Part shown: piece by piece, positions 50,708-59,416 of the stretch
How the letters are laid out: each line of letters starts with the position of its first letter
Numbering within the stretch: the stretch's first letter is position 1
Assembly: GCA_963723455.1 (NCBI GenBank)
Contig: CAVRQM010000001.1
Span: 1,054,001-1,118,000, forward strand
DNA length: 64,000 nt
Source of the DNA: CAVRQM01 sp963723455
GTDB lineage: Bacteria; Pseudomonadota; Alphaproteobacteria; Acetobacterales; Acetobacteraceae
Reading direction: 5' to 3'
Notes under the pieces: model-generated
What the model was told of the DNA's origin: nothing
The model's input: only the letters and a program-made list of their open reading frames with translations
The model's database searches: none
Program-made: the position numbers and the translations under genes

Positions 50708-52012
50708 TCACGCCGCCACGAACTCGTTCCACTTCTGGACCATGTACTTGTTCTCGTCCATTACCGAGTTCCAGCACGCGATATGCCCCATCCGCTCGTA
50801 GAAGCTGCCGCCGTCGCGCACCGCTCCGACCTTCTCGATCGGCGTGCCGTCCGGGGCGACGATGGGAATGGCGGCGGGCTTGCCCTCCATCCAGTACGCC
50901 CATTCCTCCGGCTTCATGTTGGCCTTCGCGGTGTCCAGCACGGCGGAGTAGTAGCCCTGTCGGTTCAGATACGCGCCGGCGAAGCCGGACAGGTACCAGT
51001 TGATGTAATCATACGCGGCGTCCAGCTCGATCCCCGACAGGTGCTTGGCCAGGCCCAGCCCGCCGCCCCAGGCGCGATAGCCCTCGGCCAGCGGCTGATA
51101 GGTGCAGGCGACGCCTTTCGACCGCACGGCGGTCACCGCCGGCGACCACATCGACTGGATCACCACCTCGCCCGAGGTCATCAGGTTCACGCTCTCGTCG
51201 AAGGTCTTCCAGAAAGCGCGGAACTGCCCCTGTTTCTTGAAGTCGGTCAGCAGGGCCATCGTCTGGTCGATCTCGGCGCGGGTCATGTTGCCCTTGTCGG
51301 TGTATTTGACGCGGCCCAGGCTCTCGCTGACCATCGCGCCGTCCATGATGCCGATCGACGGGATGTTCAGGATCGCCGACTTGCCCTTGAACGCCGGATC
51401 GACAAGATCCTTCCAGTTGGTGATCTTGCGCCCGACCAAATCGGGGCGGATGCCCAGCGTGTCGGCGTTGTAGATGGTCGGGACCATCGTGAACCACTGC
51501 GTCGGCGACTTGGCGAAGGTCGTCGAATCCTTGCGCTCGACGAAGCCGACCGTGTGCGGCGCGGTGCCCTGGGCGATGCTGCTGTCGGGGGTCAGCTTGC
51601 CTGTGATGAACAGCGGCACGATCTTGTCGAACAGCTTGATCTTCGTCGTGTCCATCGGTTGCAGGTGGCCGGATGGAAACACCTTTTTGCAGATCCAGTA
51701 TTCGACGTCGGCGATGTCGTAGCTGTTCGGCTGGGTGGCGACCCGCTGCGCCGCCGCGTCGCTGTCCAGCGCGGTCATCTGCAGGGTGAAACCGAGATCG
51801 GCTTTGGCCTTCTCGGCGATCGGGTTCTGCGCCGAGACGCCGGTGCCGATCTGGCGCAGCGTGACGTTCTTGATGTTCTGCGCCCAGATCGTCGGGAACC
51901 CGGTGATCGCACCCGAACCCACCGCCAGCCCGCCCGTCGCCGCGGCGGCGCGCAGGACCGCGCGCCGCGAAATGGCGCCCGCGGCCGTGTCGTCGGTGCC
52001 GTGTTCATCCAT
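50708..52012 (-). CDS. ABC transporter substrate-binding protein, PotD-like, Tat-exported
   Basis: A 434-residue periplasmic binding protein with a twin-arginine signal (ISRRAVLRAAAATGGLAVGSG, about 15-35). The mature part has the two-lobed extracellular solute-binding pattern, with YDIADVEYWICKK, TQWFTMVPTIYNADTLGI, WKDLVDPAFKGKSAILN and a hinge near MSGEVVIQSMWSP-type sequence (VNLMTSGEVVIQSMW). ATG 52,012 is preceded by AAAAGGGG; an upstream GTG at 52,072 would add 20 non-conserved residues. The ligand is unknown. Tat export suggests folding before transport or a bound cofactor. Confidence 0.88.
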   Translation of the reverse strand: MDEHGTDDTAAGAISRRAVLRAAAATGGLAVGSGAITGFPTIWAQNIKNVTLRQIGTGVSAQNPIAEKAKADLGFTLQMTALDSDAAAQRVATQPNSYDIADVEYWICKKVFPSGHLQPMDTTKIKLFDKIVPLFITGKLTPDSSIAQGTAPHTVGFVERKDSTTFAKSPTQWFTMVPTIYNADTLGIRPDLVGRKITNWKDLVDPAFKGKSAILNIPSIGIMDGAMVSESLGRVKYTDKGNMTRAEIDQTMALLTDFKKQGQFRAFWKTFDESVNLMTSGEVVIQSMWSPAVTAVRSKGVACTYQPLAEGYRAWGGGLGLAKHLSGIELDAAYDYINWYLSGFAGAYLNRQGYYSAVLDTAKANMKPEEWAYWMEGKPAAIPIVAPDGTPIEKVGAVRDGGSFYERMGHIACWNSVMDENKYMVQKWNEFVAA

Positions 52013-52068
52013 GAGCCGATCCCCTTTTGCGTTCACGTCGCAGTTCTTGTTCAGGTCGCCAGGCTTGT

Positions 52069-53151
52069 TCACGTCGCGAGCAGATGCGCGTCGGCCGGCT
52101 CGAAGCTGGCCAGCACCGGCTGCCCCAGCGCCACCGGCTGCGCGAAGAACGCGGCCTCGCCCAGCATCAGGCTGTGCGCCGCGCCGCCGGCGTCGCGCAG
52201 GCCGACGCGGACGAACGAGCCGTGGTACTCGACCGCGGTGACCGTCGCGGCCAGGGCGTTGATGCCGTCCGCCGGCTCGCCGTCGGCCAGCAGGCGCATA
52301 CGGTCGCCGCGCACCGCGATCTGGATGGCGCCGTCGGCAGCCTGGTCGCGCGCCTCGTCGGGCAGCACGATCGAGCGCCCGTCCGCCAGCGCCATGCTGT
52401 GCCCGCCGTTCAGCCGCCGCCCCTGCAGGATGTTGTGGCCGCCCATGAAGCGGGCGACGAACGGCGTCCGCGGACGCTCGAATACCGCGCGCGCCGCGTC
52501 GCTCTGCAGGATGCGGCCGCTCTCCATGACCACGACCAGATCCGACAGCGCCAGCGCCTCGTCCTGCGCGTGCGTGACATGCACGAAGGTGATCCCCAGA
52601 TCGCGCTGCAGCCGCTTCAGCTCCTCACGCATCTGGCCGCGCAGGAACGGGTCCAGCGCCGAGAGCGGCTCGTCCAGCAGCAGCACGGACGGGTTGGTGA
52701 TCAGCGCGCGCGCCAGCGCCACGCGCTGCTGCTGCCCGCCGGACAGCTGCGCCGGGCGGCGGTCGGCGAGTGCGGACAGATGCACCCGCTCCAGCATCAG
52801 GGCCGCCTGACGCCGCCGCTCGGCGCGTCCGACGCCGCGCATGCGCAGGCTGAACGCGACATTGTCCAGGCAGGACAGATGCGGGAACAGCGCGTAGCTC
52901 TGGAACATCATCGCGGTGCCGCGCTGCGCTGGCGGCAGCATGGTCACGTTGCGGTGGTCGATCAGCACGTCGCCGTCGCTGACCGATTCGTGGCCGGCGA
53001 TCATTCGCAGCGTGGAGGTCTTGCCGCAGCCGGACGGCCCGATCAGGCAGCAATAGCTGCCGCCCGGGATGCGCAGGTCGATCGCGTCCACGGCGACGGT
53101 GGACCCGTACCGCTTGGTCACGGCGATCAGCTCCACGCCAGCCTCGGCCAT
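52069..53151 (-). CDS. ABC transporter ATPase, PotA-like
   Basis: The motor of the importer, about 360 residues. Walker A is GPSGCGKTSTLR, Q-loop MMFQSYALFPHLSCLDNVAF, signature LSGGQQQRVALARAL, Walker B LLLDEPLSALD and switch histidine THAQDEALAL. The C-terminal TOBE-like domain (IQIAVRGDRMRLL to VTAVEYHGSFVRVGL) is typical of PotA/MalK-type importers. ATG 53,151 is preceded by GGAGG; 53,154 is possible. It is the first gene of the operon, 33 bp from a sigma-54 -12 element. Confidence 0.94.
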   Translation of the reverse strand: MAEAGVELIAVTKRYGSTVAVDAIDLRIPGGSYCCLIGPSGCGKTSTLRMIAGHESVSDGDVLIDHRNVTMLPPAQRGTAMMFQSYALFPHLSCLDNVAFSLRMRGVGRAERRRQAALMLERVHLSALADRRPAQLSGGQQQRVALARALITNPSVLLLDEPLSALDPFLRGQMREELKRLQRDLGITFVHVTHAQDEALALSDLVVVMESGRILQSDAARAVFERPRTPFVARFMGGHNILQGRRLNGGHSMALADGRSIVLPDEARDQAADGAIQIAVRGDRMRLLADGEPADGINALAATVTAVEYHGSFVRVGLRDAGGAAHSLMLGEAAFFAQPVALGQPVLASFEPADAHLLAT

Positions 53152-53183
53152 CATGCCTCCCGCCCGTCCGCCGGAGTCGTGAC

Positions 53184-53198
53184 GCAACCCTTGTGCCA
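53184..53198 (-). promoter_or_regulatory. Sigma-54 promoter of the potADBC-dhaLK operon
   Basis: On the minus strand the sequence is CTGGCACAAGGGTTGCG: -24 TGGCAC (53,198-53,193), -12 TTGC (53,187-53,184), 5-bp spacing. The geometry to the start codon (33 bp) is nearly the same as at flgF (35 bp). An enhancer-binding protein must activate it; no gene for one is in the window. Confidence 0.85.
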
Positions 53199-53345
53199 GC
53201 CGCGTAGCGGCCGCGAACTCTGTCGGACTGTGCGCCGGTGCCGCAAAGTTGACCAGGGCTGGCGCGGTTCGCGCCACACTGGCGCGCCCCCTCCCCTCGC
53301 CCGCCGCGCGCGTCCATACTCGCCGTACAGGCGGGGGACAGAGGC

Positions 53346-54110
53346 ATGGACGCGAACGGGCGGCCGGGCAGCGGCCGGGTGGCGCTGGTGACCGGCGCGG
53401 GCAGCGGCATCGGTCGGGCGGCGGCGCTGGCGCTGGCGGCGGATGGCTGGCAGGTGGTGCTGACCGGACGCAAGCCCGAGCCGCTGGCCGGCACCGCGGC
53501 GGCGGCGGCCGGACCGACCACGGCGCTGGCTGCCGACGTGACCGACCCGCACGCGGTGGACGCGCTGTTCGCGGCGATCGCCGGCGCGCATGGCCGGCTC
53601 GACCTGCTGTTCAACAACGCCGGCTCGAACACCCGGGCCACCAATTTCGGCGAGTTGAGCTGGGAGCAGTGGCGCCACGTCGTCTCGGTCAATCTCGACG
53701 GCGCGTTCCTGGTGGCCAGCGCGGCGTTCCGCATGATGCGCGACCAGACGCCGCAGGGCGGCCGGATCATCAACAACGGCTCGATCTCGGCGCATGCGCC
53801 GCGCCCCGGCTCGGCCCCGTACACCGCCAGCAAGCACGCCATCACCGGGCTGACGCGCGCGATCTCGCTGGACGGCCGCGCGCACGGCATCGCCTGCGGC
53901 CAGATCGACATCGGCAACGCGGCGAGCGCCATGACCGCGCGCATGGCCGACGGGGTGCCGCAGGCCGACGGCAGCCATCGCCCCGAGCCGACGATGGACG
54001 TGGCGCTGGTCGGGCGGGCGGTGGCGCAGATGGCCGCCCTGCCGCCGGAGGCCAACGTGCAGTTCATCACCATCATGGCCACCGCCATGCCGTTCATTGG
54101 ACGCGGCTAG
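53346..54110 (+). CDS. Short-chain dehydrogenase/reductase
   Basis: A 254-residue classical SDR. The NAD(P)-binding motif is TGAGSGIGRA (16-25), NNAG at 90-93, and the catalytic residues Ser146 or Ser148, Tyr159 and Lys163 (YTASK). GR at 41-42 after the second strand hints at NADP preference. It is divergent from the sigma-54-driven transporter-kinase operon and may act on the same compound, though that is only inferred. Its end overlaps the next gene. Confidence 0.92.
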   Translation: MDANGRPGSGRVALVTGAGSGIGRAAALALAADGWQVVLTGRKPEPLAGTAAAAAGPTTALAADVTDPHAVDALFAAIAGAHGRLDLLFNNAGSNTRATNFGELSWEQWRHVVSVNLDGAFLVASAAFRMMRDQTPQGGRIINNGSISAHAPRPGSAPYTASKHAITGLTRAISLDGRAHGIACGQIDIGNAASAMTARMADGVPQADGSHRPEPTMDVALVGRAVAQMAALPPEANVQFITIMATAMPFIGRG

Positions 54111-54834
54111 CCCGCCGCTTCCGCCCAGGCAGCCGGACCCGGTCAGGGTGCGCGGCCTGTGCCGCCGGATGGGGGCGGCCAGCGTGCTCGACGGACTGGA
54201 CCTGGACATCGGTGCCGGCGAGTTCGTGGCGCTGCTGGGCCGCAGCGGTTCGGGCAAGACCACGCTGCTGCGCTGCCTGGCCGGGCTGGATGCGGTGCAG
54301 GCCGGCGACATGCTCGTGCCGGCCCGCCGCGCCCTGGTGTTCCAGGAACCCCGGCTGCTGCCCTGGCGTCCGGTCTGGCGCAACGTGGCGCTGGGGCTGC
54401 GCGCCGCCGACGCGCGGGCGCAGGCGCTGGACGCGCTGGCCGAGGTCGGGCTTGCGTCGCGCACCGACGCATGGCCGCTGACGCTGTCCGGCGGGGAGGC
54501 GCAGCGCGTCGGCCTCGCGCGGGCGCTGGTGCGCCGGCCCGAACTGCTGCTGCTGGACGAGCCGTTCGCGGCGCTGGACGCGCTGACCCGGCTGCAGATG
54601 CAGGATCTGGTGGCCGCGCTCTGGGCCCGGCACCGCCCGTCGGTGCTGCTGGTGACGCACGACGTGGACGAGGCGCTGCTGCTGGCCGACCGTGCGCTGG
54701 TGCTGGATGGTGGGCGGATCGCGCAGGCGACCACCCTGGACCTGGCGCATCCCCGTCGCCACGCCGACCCGGCCTATGCGCCGCTGCGCGCCCGGCTGCT
54801 GGCAGCGCTCGGAGTCCCCGAGGCCACCGCCTGA
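54097..54834 (+). CDS. ABC transporter ATPase, SsuB/TauB-like, orphan
   Basis: A 245-residue ATPase with Walker A GRSGSGKTTLLR, Q-loop VFQEPRLLPWRPVWRNVALG, signature LSGGEAQRVGLARAL, Walker B LLLLDEPFAALD and H-loop THDVDEALLLADRAL. The sequence type is that of nitrate/sulfonate/taurine importers. No permease or binding-protein gene is adjacent. A TTG at 54,097, overlapping the SDR stop, gives the longest frame; GTG 54,145 is also possible. Confidence 0.85.
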   Translation: MDAASPPLPPRQPDPVRVRGLCRRMGAASVLDGLDLDIGAGEFVALLGRSGSGKTTLLRCLAGLDAVQAGDMLVPARRALVFQEPRLLPWRPVWRNVALGLRAADARAQALDALAEVGLASRTDAWPLTLSGGEAQRVGLARALVRRPELLLLDEPFAALDALTRLQMQDLVAALWARHRPSVLLVTHDVDEALLLADRALVLDGGRIAQATTLDLAHPRRHADPAYAPLRARLLAALGVPEATA

Positions 54835-54841
54835 GTCCGGG

Positions 54842-55555
54842 CTACGGAACCAGGCGCGCGGCCAGCATCCGTCCGTCCGCCGCCTGCAGCAGCACCGCTG
54901 CGTGCTGGCCCGCCGGCGCGTCGGCGCTCGCCCGCAGCGGCGCGCCGGTCCATTCGCCGATCGACTGAAGCGAGCGGACCACGTTGGTTTCGGCCAGAAT
55001 CCGCCCGGCATTCTCGCCGCTGCCGATTGCGGTGGAGTGATGGTCGTCATAGCCGACCAGCAGCAGCCGCGCCGGGCCGGCGCCGGCTCCGACCGCGACA
55101 TCGACCCGCCCGCCGGACCGCGCCACGCCCAGCTCCGGCGCAACCAGTTTCGCCTGTGTCGATCGCGCCTGCCGGATCGCCGCATCGACCGCGGACGCAT
55201 CCGAGCCGACCACGCCGCGCGCGCCATCGACCACCAGTTCCGGCGTATAGACCTCGGCCTGCCCCAGCGCGCGCGCGTAGTCGTATTGCCGGGCGGTCAT
55301 CGCCGCGCTGGAAAACGGATCGCGCCAGCCGATGCGGTTCCAGTAATCGACATGCAGGCTGAGCGGCAGCAGGTCGGCGCCGGACTGCTTCAGCCGCCCG
55401 AGCAGGGCATCCGCGGGCGGGCAGGACGAGCAGCCCTGCGAGGTGAACAGCTCCAGCACCACCGGCGAGCCGCCGGCCCGCGCCGCCGGCGCCCCGAGCG
55501 CCAGCGCCGACGCGGCAAGCGCCGGCAATGCCAGCAGGCTGGGTCGCGCGCGCAT
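54842..55555 (-). CDS. DUF1223 thioredoxin-like exported protein
   Basis: A 237-residue protein with a Sec signal peptide (MRARPSLLALPALAASALAL, cleavage near ARA-GG). The domain starts VVLELFTSQGCSSCPPADALL, a CxxC motif in a thioredoxin-like fold, followed by LSLHVDYWNRIGWRDPFSS and VYTPELVVDGARGVVGSD, which define DUF1223. It probably acts as a periplasmic thiol protein; the partner is unknown. It converges on the ABC ATPase gene. Confidence 0.92.
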   Translation of the reverse strand: MRARPSLLALPALAASALALGAPAARAGGSPVVLELFTSQGCSSCPPADALLGRLKQSGADLLPLSLHVDYWNRIGWRDPFSSAAMTARQYDYARALGQAEVYTPELVVDGARGVVGSDASAVDAAIRQARSTQAKLVAPELGVARSGGRVDVAVGAGAGPARLLLVGYDDHHSTAIGSGENAGRILAETNVVRSLQSIGEWTGAPLRASADAPAGQHAAVLLQAADGRMLAARLVP

Positions 55556-55634
55556 CGCCGCCTCCGATCAGGTCCGCATCCGATTTCGCCGCGCGCCGCC
55601 AAAAGTAACATCGTGCTAACCCGCGCGCGCCAGG

Positions 55635-57311
55635 ATGCCGGCTTCCACGGACGCGGAGCGGCCGGTGTCGCGACTGCCACGCCTGGCCATCGCCGTCCTG
55701 CCCGGGCTGGACCATTTCATTCCCGATCTCGCGCGCGCCCTGGCCGCCACCGGCGCGGTGCAGCCGCGCGTGTTCGCGGTGCGCGACATGGACGCGCTGA
55801 CGGCGATGCTAGCCTGGGCGGACCACCCGGACACCGACGCGATCTGGTTCGAGTTCTGCTGGCCGCCCTTCCCGGCCCTGATCGCCGCCGCCGCGTTCGG
55901 CGGCCGGCGCGTCGTCGTGCGGGTGCATCGCATCGAGGCCTACGGCGCCGACCACGTCGCCCGCGCCGATTGGAGCCGGGTGAGCGACGTGATCGTTGTC
56001 GGCCGCGACATGGCCGCGCGCGTGCGCGCGGCCGCGCCCGAGATCGACATGGTCGCGCGGCTGCACGTGATCCACAACGGACTCGACCTCGCCCGCTTCC
56101 GCAGGCTGACCGCGTTCGACCCGTTCCGCATCGGCTGGTGCGGCTGGATGTCGCTGCACAAGAACCCGACGCTGGCACTGGAGATCCTGCACCGGCTGCG
56201 AGCGCACGACGCCCGCTACACCCTGCATGTCAGCAGCCGCGGCGGGGAGCCGGTCGCGCTGGACGCCTTCCGTTACCTCGCGCGGCGCATGGAGCTGACG
56301 GCCGCGATCTGCGACGACGGGGCGATCGGCGCGGATGCGATGCCGTCCTGGCACGCCGCGAATGGCGTGCTGCTGTCAACCAGCCTGTATGAGAGTTTCG
56401 GCTACGCGATCGCCGAGGCCGCCGCCTGCGGCTGCGATGTCGCGATCCTGGACAACGCCGCCGCGGACGAGTTCTGGCCGCAGGCGGCGCGCTTCGCGAC
56501 GGTGGATGAGGCGGTGGCGCTGATCCGCGACGTCCGCCCGCATCGCTGGAGCGATCTGGTGGCGCGGCGCTTCGACGTGCGCGAGCAGGCTCGGCGGGTG
56601 CTGCAGGTCCTGGGCTGCGAGCCGGCCGGCTTCGATTCGGCCGGCTTCGATTCGGCCGGCTTCAATTCGGCCGGCTTCGACTCGGCTGGCTTCGACTCGG
56701 CTGGCTACTGGGAACAGCGCTACGCACGCGGCGGCACGTCCGGCGCCGGGTCATGCGGCCGGCTGGCGCGGTTCAAGGCTGCAACGGTCAACGCGATCGT
56801 CGCGGAGCATGACGTCGGCTCGGTGATCGAGTTCGGCTGCGGCGACGGCACGCAGCTGATGCTGGCCGAGTATCGCGGCTACATCGGCATAGACGTGTCG
56901 GCCGCGGCGATCGCGCGCTGCCGGGCGCGGTTCGCGGATGACCCTGGCAAGCGGTTCCTGCTGCTCGACGAGGCCGGCGGCCAGCGCGCGGACATGGCGG
57001 TGTCGCTGGACGTGATCTTCCACCTGGTCGAGGACGCCGTGTTCGACCGCTACATGCGCGCGCTGTTCGCCGCCGCCGACAGGCTGGTGGTGATCTACGC
57101 GAGCGACCGCGAGGCTGCGACCGCCGACGCGCATGTGCGCCATCGTGCGTTCTCCGCCTGGGTCGATCGCCATGCCCCCGATTGGCGCCGGGTGCGGCGC
57201 GTCGCCAATCCGTATCCGTTCGATCCCGCCCGCCCCGACGACTCGTCGTTCGCCGATTTCCACCTGTACGCCCGCCGCAAGCCGGCCCCGCCTGGAGATG
57301 CCTCGCCATGA
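55635..57311 (+). CDS. Glycosyltransferase-methyltransferase fusion with repeat linker
   Basis: A 558-residue two-domain protein. Residues 1-330 form a GT4/GT1-like glycosyltransferase (VIHNGLDLARFRRL, IGWCGWMSLHKNPTLALEIL, and the nucleotide-sugar site STSLYESFGYAIAEAAACGC). Residues about 360-550 form a class I SAM methyltransferase (VGSVIEFGCGDGTQLMLAEY, YIGIDVSAAAIARCRARF, MAVSLDVIFHLVED). Between them lies a linker of repeated AGFDS pentapeptides. Such fusions occur in polysaccharide or glycan-decorating pathways; acceptor and sugar are unknown. The start codon near 55,635 (ATG) overlaps no other gene, and the FkbM gene follows with a four-base overlap. Confidence 0.85.
   Translation: MPASTDAERPVSRLPRLAIAVLPGLDHFIPDLARALAATGAVQPRVFAVRDMDALTAMLAWADHPDTDAIWFEFCWPPFPALIAAAAFGGRRVVVRVHRIEAYGADHVARADWSRVSDVIVVGRDMAARVRAAAPEIDMVARLHVIHNGLDLARFRRLTAFDPFRIGWCGWMSLHKNPTLALEILHRLRAHDARYTLHVSSRGGEPVALDAFRYLARRMELTAAICDDGAIGADAMPSWHAANGVLLSTSLYESFGYAIAEAAACGCDVAILDNAAADEFWPQAARFATVDEAVALIRDVRPHRWSDLVARRFDVREQARRVLQVLGCEPAGFDSAGFDSAGFNSAGFDSAGFDSAGYWEQRYARGGTSGAGSCGRLARFKAATVNAIVAEHDVGSVIEFGCGDGTQLMLAEYRGYIGIDVSAAAIARCRARFADDPGKRFLLLDEAGGQRADMAVSLDVIFHLVEDAVFDRYMRALFAAADRLVVIYASDREAATADAHVRHRAFSAWVDRHAPDWRRVRRVANPYPFDPARPDDSSFADFHLYARRKPAPPGDASP
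56625..56708. repeat. 15-bp tandem repeat encoding the fusion linker
   Basis: Five full copies and one partial copy of GCCGGCTTCGATTCG, with synonymous changes accumulating toward the 3' end. Each copy encodes AGFDS (one AGFNS), ending SAGYW. The unit is a multiple of three, so copy-number change alters linker length without frame loss. Confidence 0.92.
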
Positions 57312-58199
57312 CAGCAGGTCCGCAGCCCGCCGGTGCGCGTGACGTCTCGCGCGGCCGGCACTCGTTCAGGGTGGCCGACCGGCCGGAGACGCGCGACGGG
57401 GTGCGCAGCTTCCTGGACCGTGACGAGGAGCCGACGCTCGGCTTCTTTGATGCGGCGCTGCCGCGCTGCCACCGCGTGGTCGATTGCGGCGCCTATGTCG
57501 GGATGATGAGCCTGTACGCGGCCGGGTTCGTGCCCGAGGTGCATGCGATCGAGGCCAGCCCGGCGCATCGCCGCCTGCTGCGCGACAACCTCGCCCTCAA
57601 TCCCGATCTGGCCGGCCGCATCCGCCTGCACGAGTGCGCGGTGGACGCGCAGGACGGCGCGGCGATGCTGTTCGCCAAGGGTATCGCCGATTCCGGTTCC
57701 AGCCTGTTCCAATCGGTCGAACGGCTGGGCGTGGTGCGCGGAAAGCCCGAGGCGATGGTGCCGGTCCGCGCCGCGCCGGCGCTGCTGCGCGGGATCGGCG
57801 TCGATTCCGCGCACCCTGCTCAAGCTGGACATCGAGGGCGCGGAATATGCCGTGCTGCCGAGCCTCGCGGCCCTGCTTGCCGAGACGCGGCCGTTCCTGC
57901 AGGTGTCGTTCCATCCGTTCAACATCGTGCGCGAGGATGCCTATCGCACCGAGTTGGCCCGCCTGCGCGCGACCCTTGAGGTGGCCGAGGCCTGCGCCTG
58001 CTACCCCTATATCTACCTGCATGAACCCGGCCCGGGCGGCTGGACGCGCATCGACCCGGAGGCGAGAGAGCTGTTCCTGCGCCACTTCCTGCTGGCGGCC
58101 AAGCCGGTGGATCGGATCGGCACGCCGCTGCTGGGGTTCACCGGCGCGATCGGCTTCTCGTTCGAGGCGCTTGCGAGCCTTGATCGGCTCGGCGGGTAG
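57308..58199 (+). pseudogene. FkbM family methyltransferase with one frameshift
   Basis: ATG 57,308 opens a frame with VADRPETRDGVRSFLDRDEE, the SAM motif RVVDCGAYVGMMSLYAAG, HAIEASPAHRRLLRDNL and ALLRGIGVDS; near 57,800-57,812 the frame shifts by one base and continues RTLLKLDIEGAEYAVLPSLA, the FkbM signature, to the stop at 58,197-58,199. The two halves match one family without loss, so a single extra base separates them. FkbM enzymes O-methylate sugars or polyketides. It overlaps the glycosyltransferase-methyltransferase gene by ATGA and was presumably part of the same glycan pathway. Confidence 0.85.
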
Positions 58200-58207
58200 A
58201 AACCGCT

Positions 58208-58579
58208 CTAGTCCAGCTCCGCTTCGACGGCCGAGGCGAGTTCCTGGATCCGGAACGGCTTGCGCAGGAACCGCTGGCGGATTGGCTGCGGCTGGAAATA
58301 GCCGGAGGTGACGATCACCTTCATCCCAGAGTGCTGGCGTTCGACACGATCGGCCAACTCCAGCCCCGACATTCCCGGCATGCGGATGTCGGTGATCAGC
58401 ATGTCGATCCCGGGATCCTCGGCGATCAGGGGCAGCGCCTCCTCGCCGCTGGCGGCCTGGACCACGGCGTAGCCGAAATCCTGCAGCGTCTCGGCCAGCA
58501 TCTCACGCACGGCGTCGTCGTCATCGACCACCAGGATGCTGACCTGACGTGTGCCGTTCCCCCTTCTTTCGAGCGCCAT
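58208..58579 (-). CDS. Single-domain response regulator
   Basis: A 123-residue stand-alone receiver. Acidic residues D19-D22 (VVDDDD), phosphoacceptor D64 in LITDIRMPGMSG, switch Ser/Thr in VIVTSGYF and the lysine in FLRKPF are all present. The start MALERRGNGT at 58,579 is chosen as the last ATG before the domain. Its partner kinase is not in the window. It resembles receivers of hybrid kinases such as CckA/FixL-type rather than CheY. Confidence 0.9.
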   Translation of the reverse strand: MALERRGNGTRQVSILVVDDDDAVREMLAETLQDFGYAVVQAASGEEALPLIAEDPGIDMLITDIRMPGMSGLELADRVERQHSGMKVIVTSGYFQPQPIRQRFLRKPFRIQELASAVEAELD

Positions 58580-58840
58580 CACGCGGCGCACTCTAGCCAG
58601 CCGCGCCCGGAAGCCAAGCCTGCCGACGGCTGTAGCCAACACGATTGCGTCAGGCGCCCCGGCGCTTGCCTCACGCAAGGGTGTAATTAGGGGGCAGCAA
58701 ACATCCGGAAGGTGCGGCATATAGCGTCCTGTGCCGATTGCATCGCCCGCCTCGTTCCCCTTCCCCAGCGCCGGCCCTGCACCGCGCGCGGCTTCCGGGA
58801 GCCGGTCGCCGAACGGCGGACGTGCGCGCGCGTGATCGCC

Positions 58841-59416
58841 ATGTCGGACTGGTCGCCCGCCCTGTTCGGCTTCGCCGGACATAGCGCCGCGCTGCAGGCG
58901 GCCATCATCATCCTGGGCACCTTCGTGCTCGAGGACGCGGCGACCGTGCTGGCGGCGATGCAGGCGGCAACCGGGGCGGTCTCGCTCCCGCTGGCCCTGG
59001 GGTCGCTGTATGCCGGGATCGTGCTGGGCGACCTCGGGCTGTATGGCCTGGGCGCGGTGTCCGGCCGGTTCAGGCTGCTGTCACGCTGGATTCCGCCGGC
59101 CCGCAAGCGCGAGGGCCGGGAATGGCTGGGCGACCGGGTGTTCCAGGTGGTGTTCATCAGCCGCTTCATCCCCGGCGCGCGGCTGCCGACCTATACCGCC
59201 TGCGGCTTCCTGCACGCCAGCCTGCGCCGCTTCGCGCTCGCGGCGATCGTGGCGACCCTGATCTGGACCTCCATGCTGTTCGGCGTCTCGCTCAAGATCG
59301 GCGCCCTGCTGATGCAGTATCTGGGGGCGTGGCGCTGGGCCGGCGCCGCCGGCTTCGCGGTCGCGCTGATCCTGATCGGCCGGGCCGCGGCGCGGCTGCA
59401 GGAGGCGCGACGATGA
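58841..59416 (+). CDS. DedA/VTT family membrane protein
   Basis: A 191-residue DedA-like protein; the family includes transporters that recycle undecaprenyl phosphate or other lipids. Typical segments are FVLEDAATVLAAM, GIVLGDLGLYGLGAVSGRF and the hallmark FISRFIPGARLPTYTACGFL, with re-entrant and transmembrane helices. GTG 58,832 is an alternative start. Its stop overlaps the ATP-grasp gene as ATGA. uppP lies 2.3 kb downstream on the same strand, which fits a lipid-carrier link. Confidence 0.88.
   Translation: MSDWSPALFGFAGHSAALQAAIIILGTFVLEDAATVLAAMQAATGAVSLPLALGSLYAGIVLGDLGLYGLGAVSGRFRLLSRWIPPARKREGREWLGDRVFQVVFISRFIPGARLPTYTACGFLHASLRRFALAAIVATLIWTSMLFGVSLKIGALLMQYLGAWRWAGAAGFAVALILIGRAAARLQEARR

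Noticed and set aside
58660..58700. Sigma-70 promoter between the response regulator and DedA genes (TTGCCT and TAATTA)
   Set aside because: The spacing is only 12 bases; the imperfect palindrome CTTGCCTCACGCAAG is noted but has no known binder.
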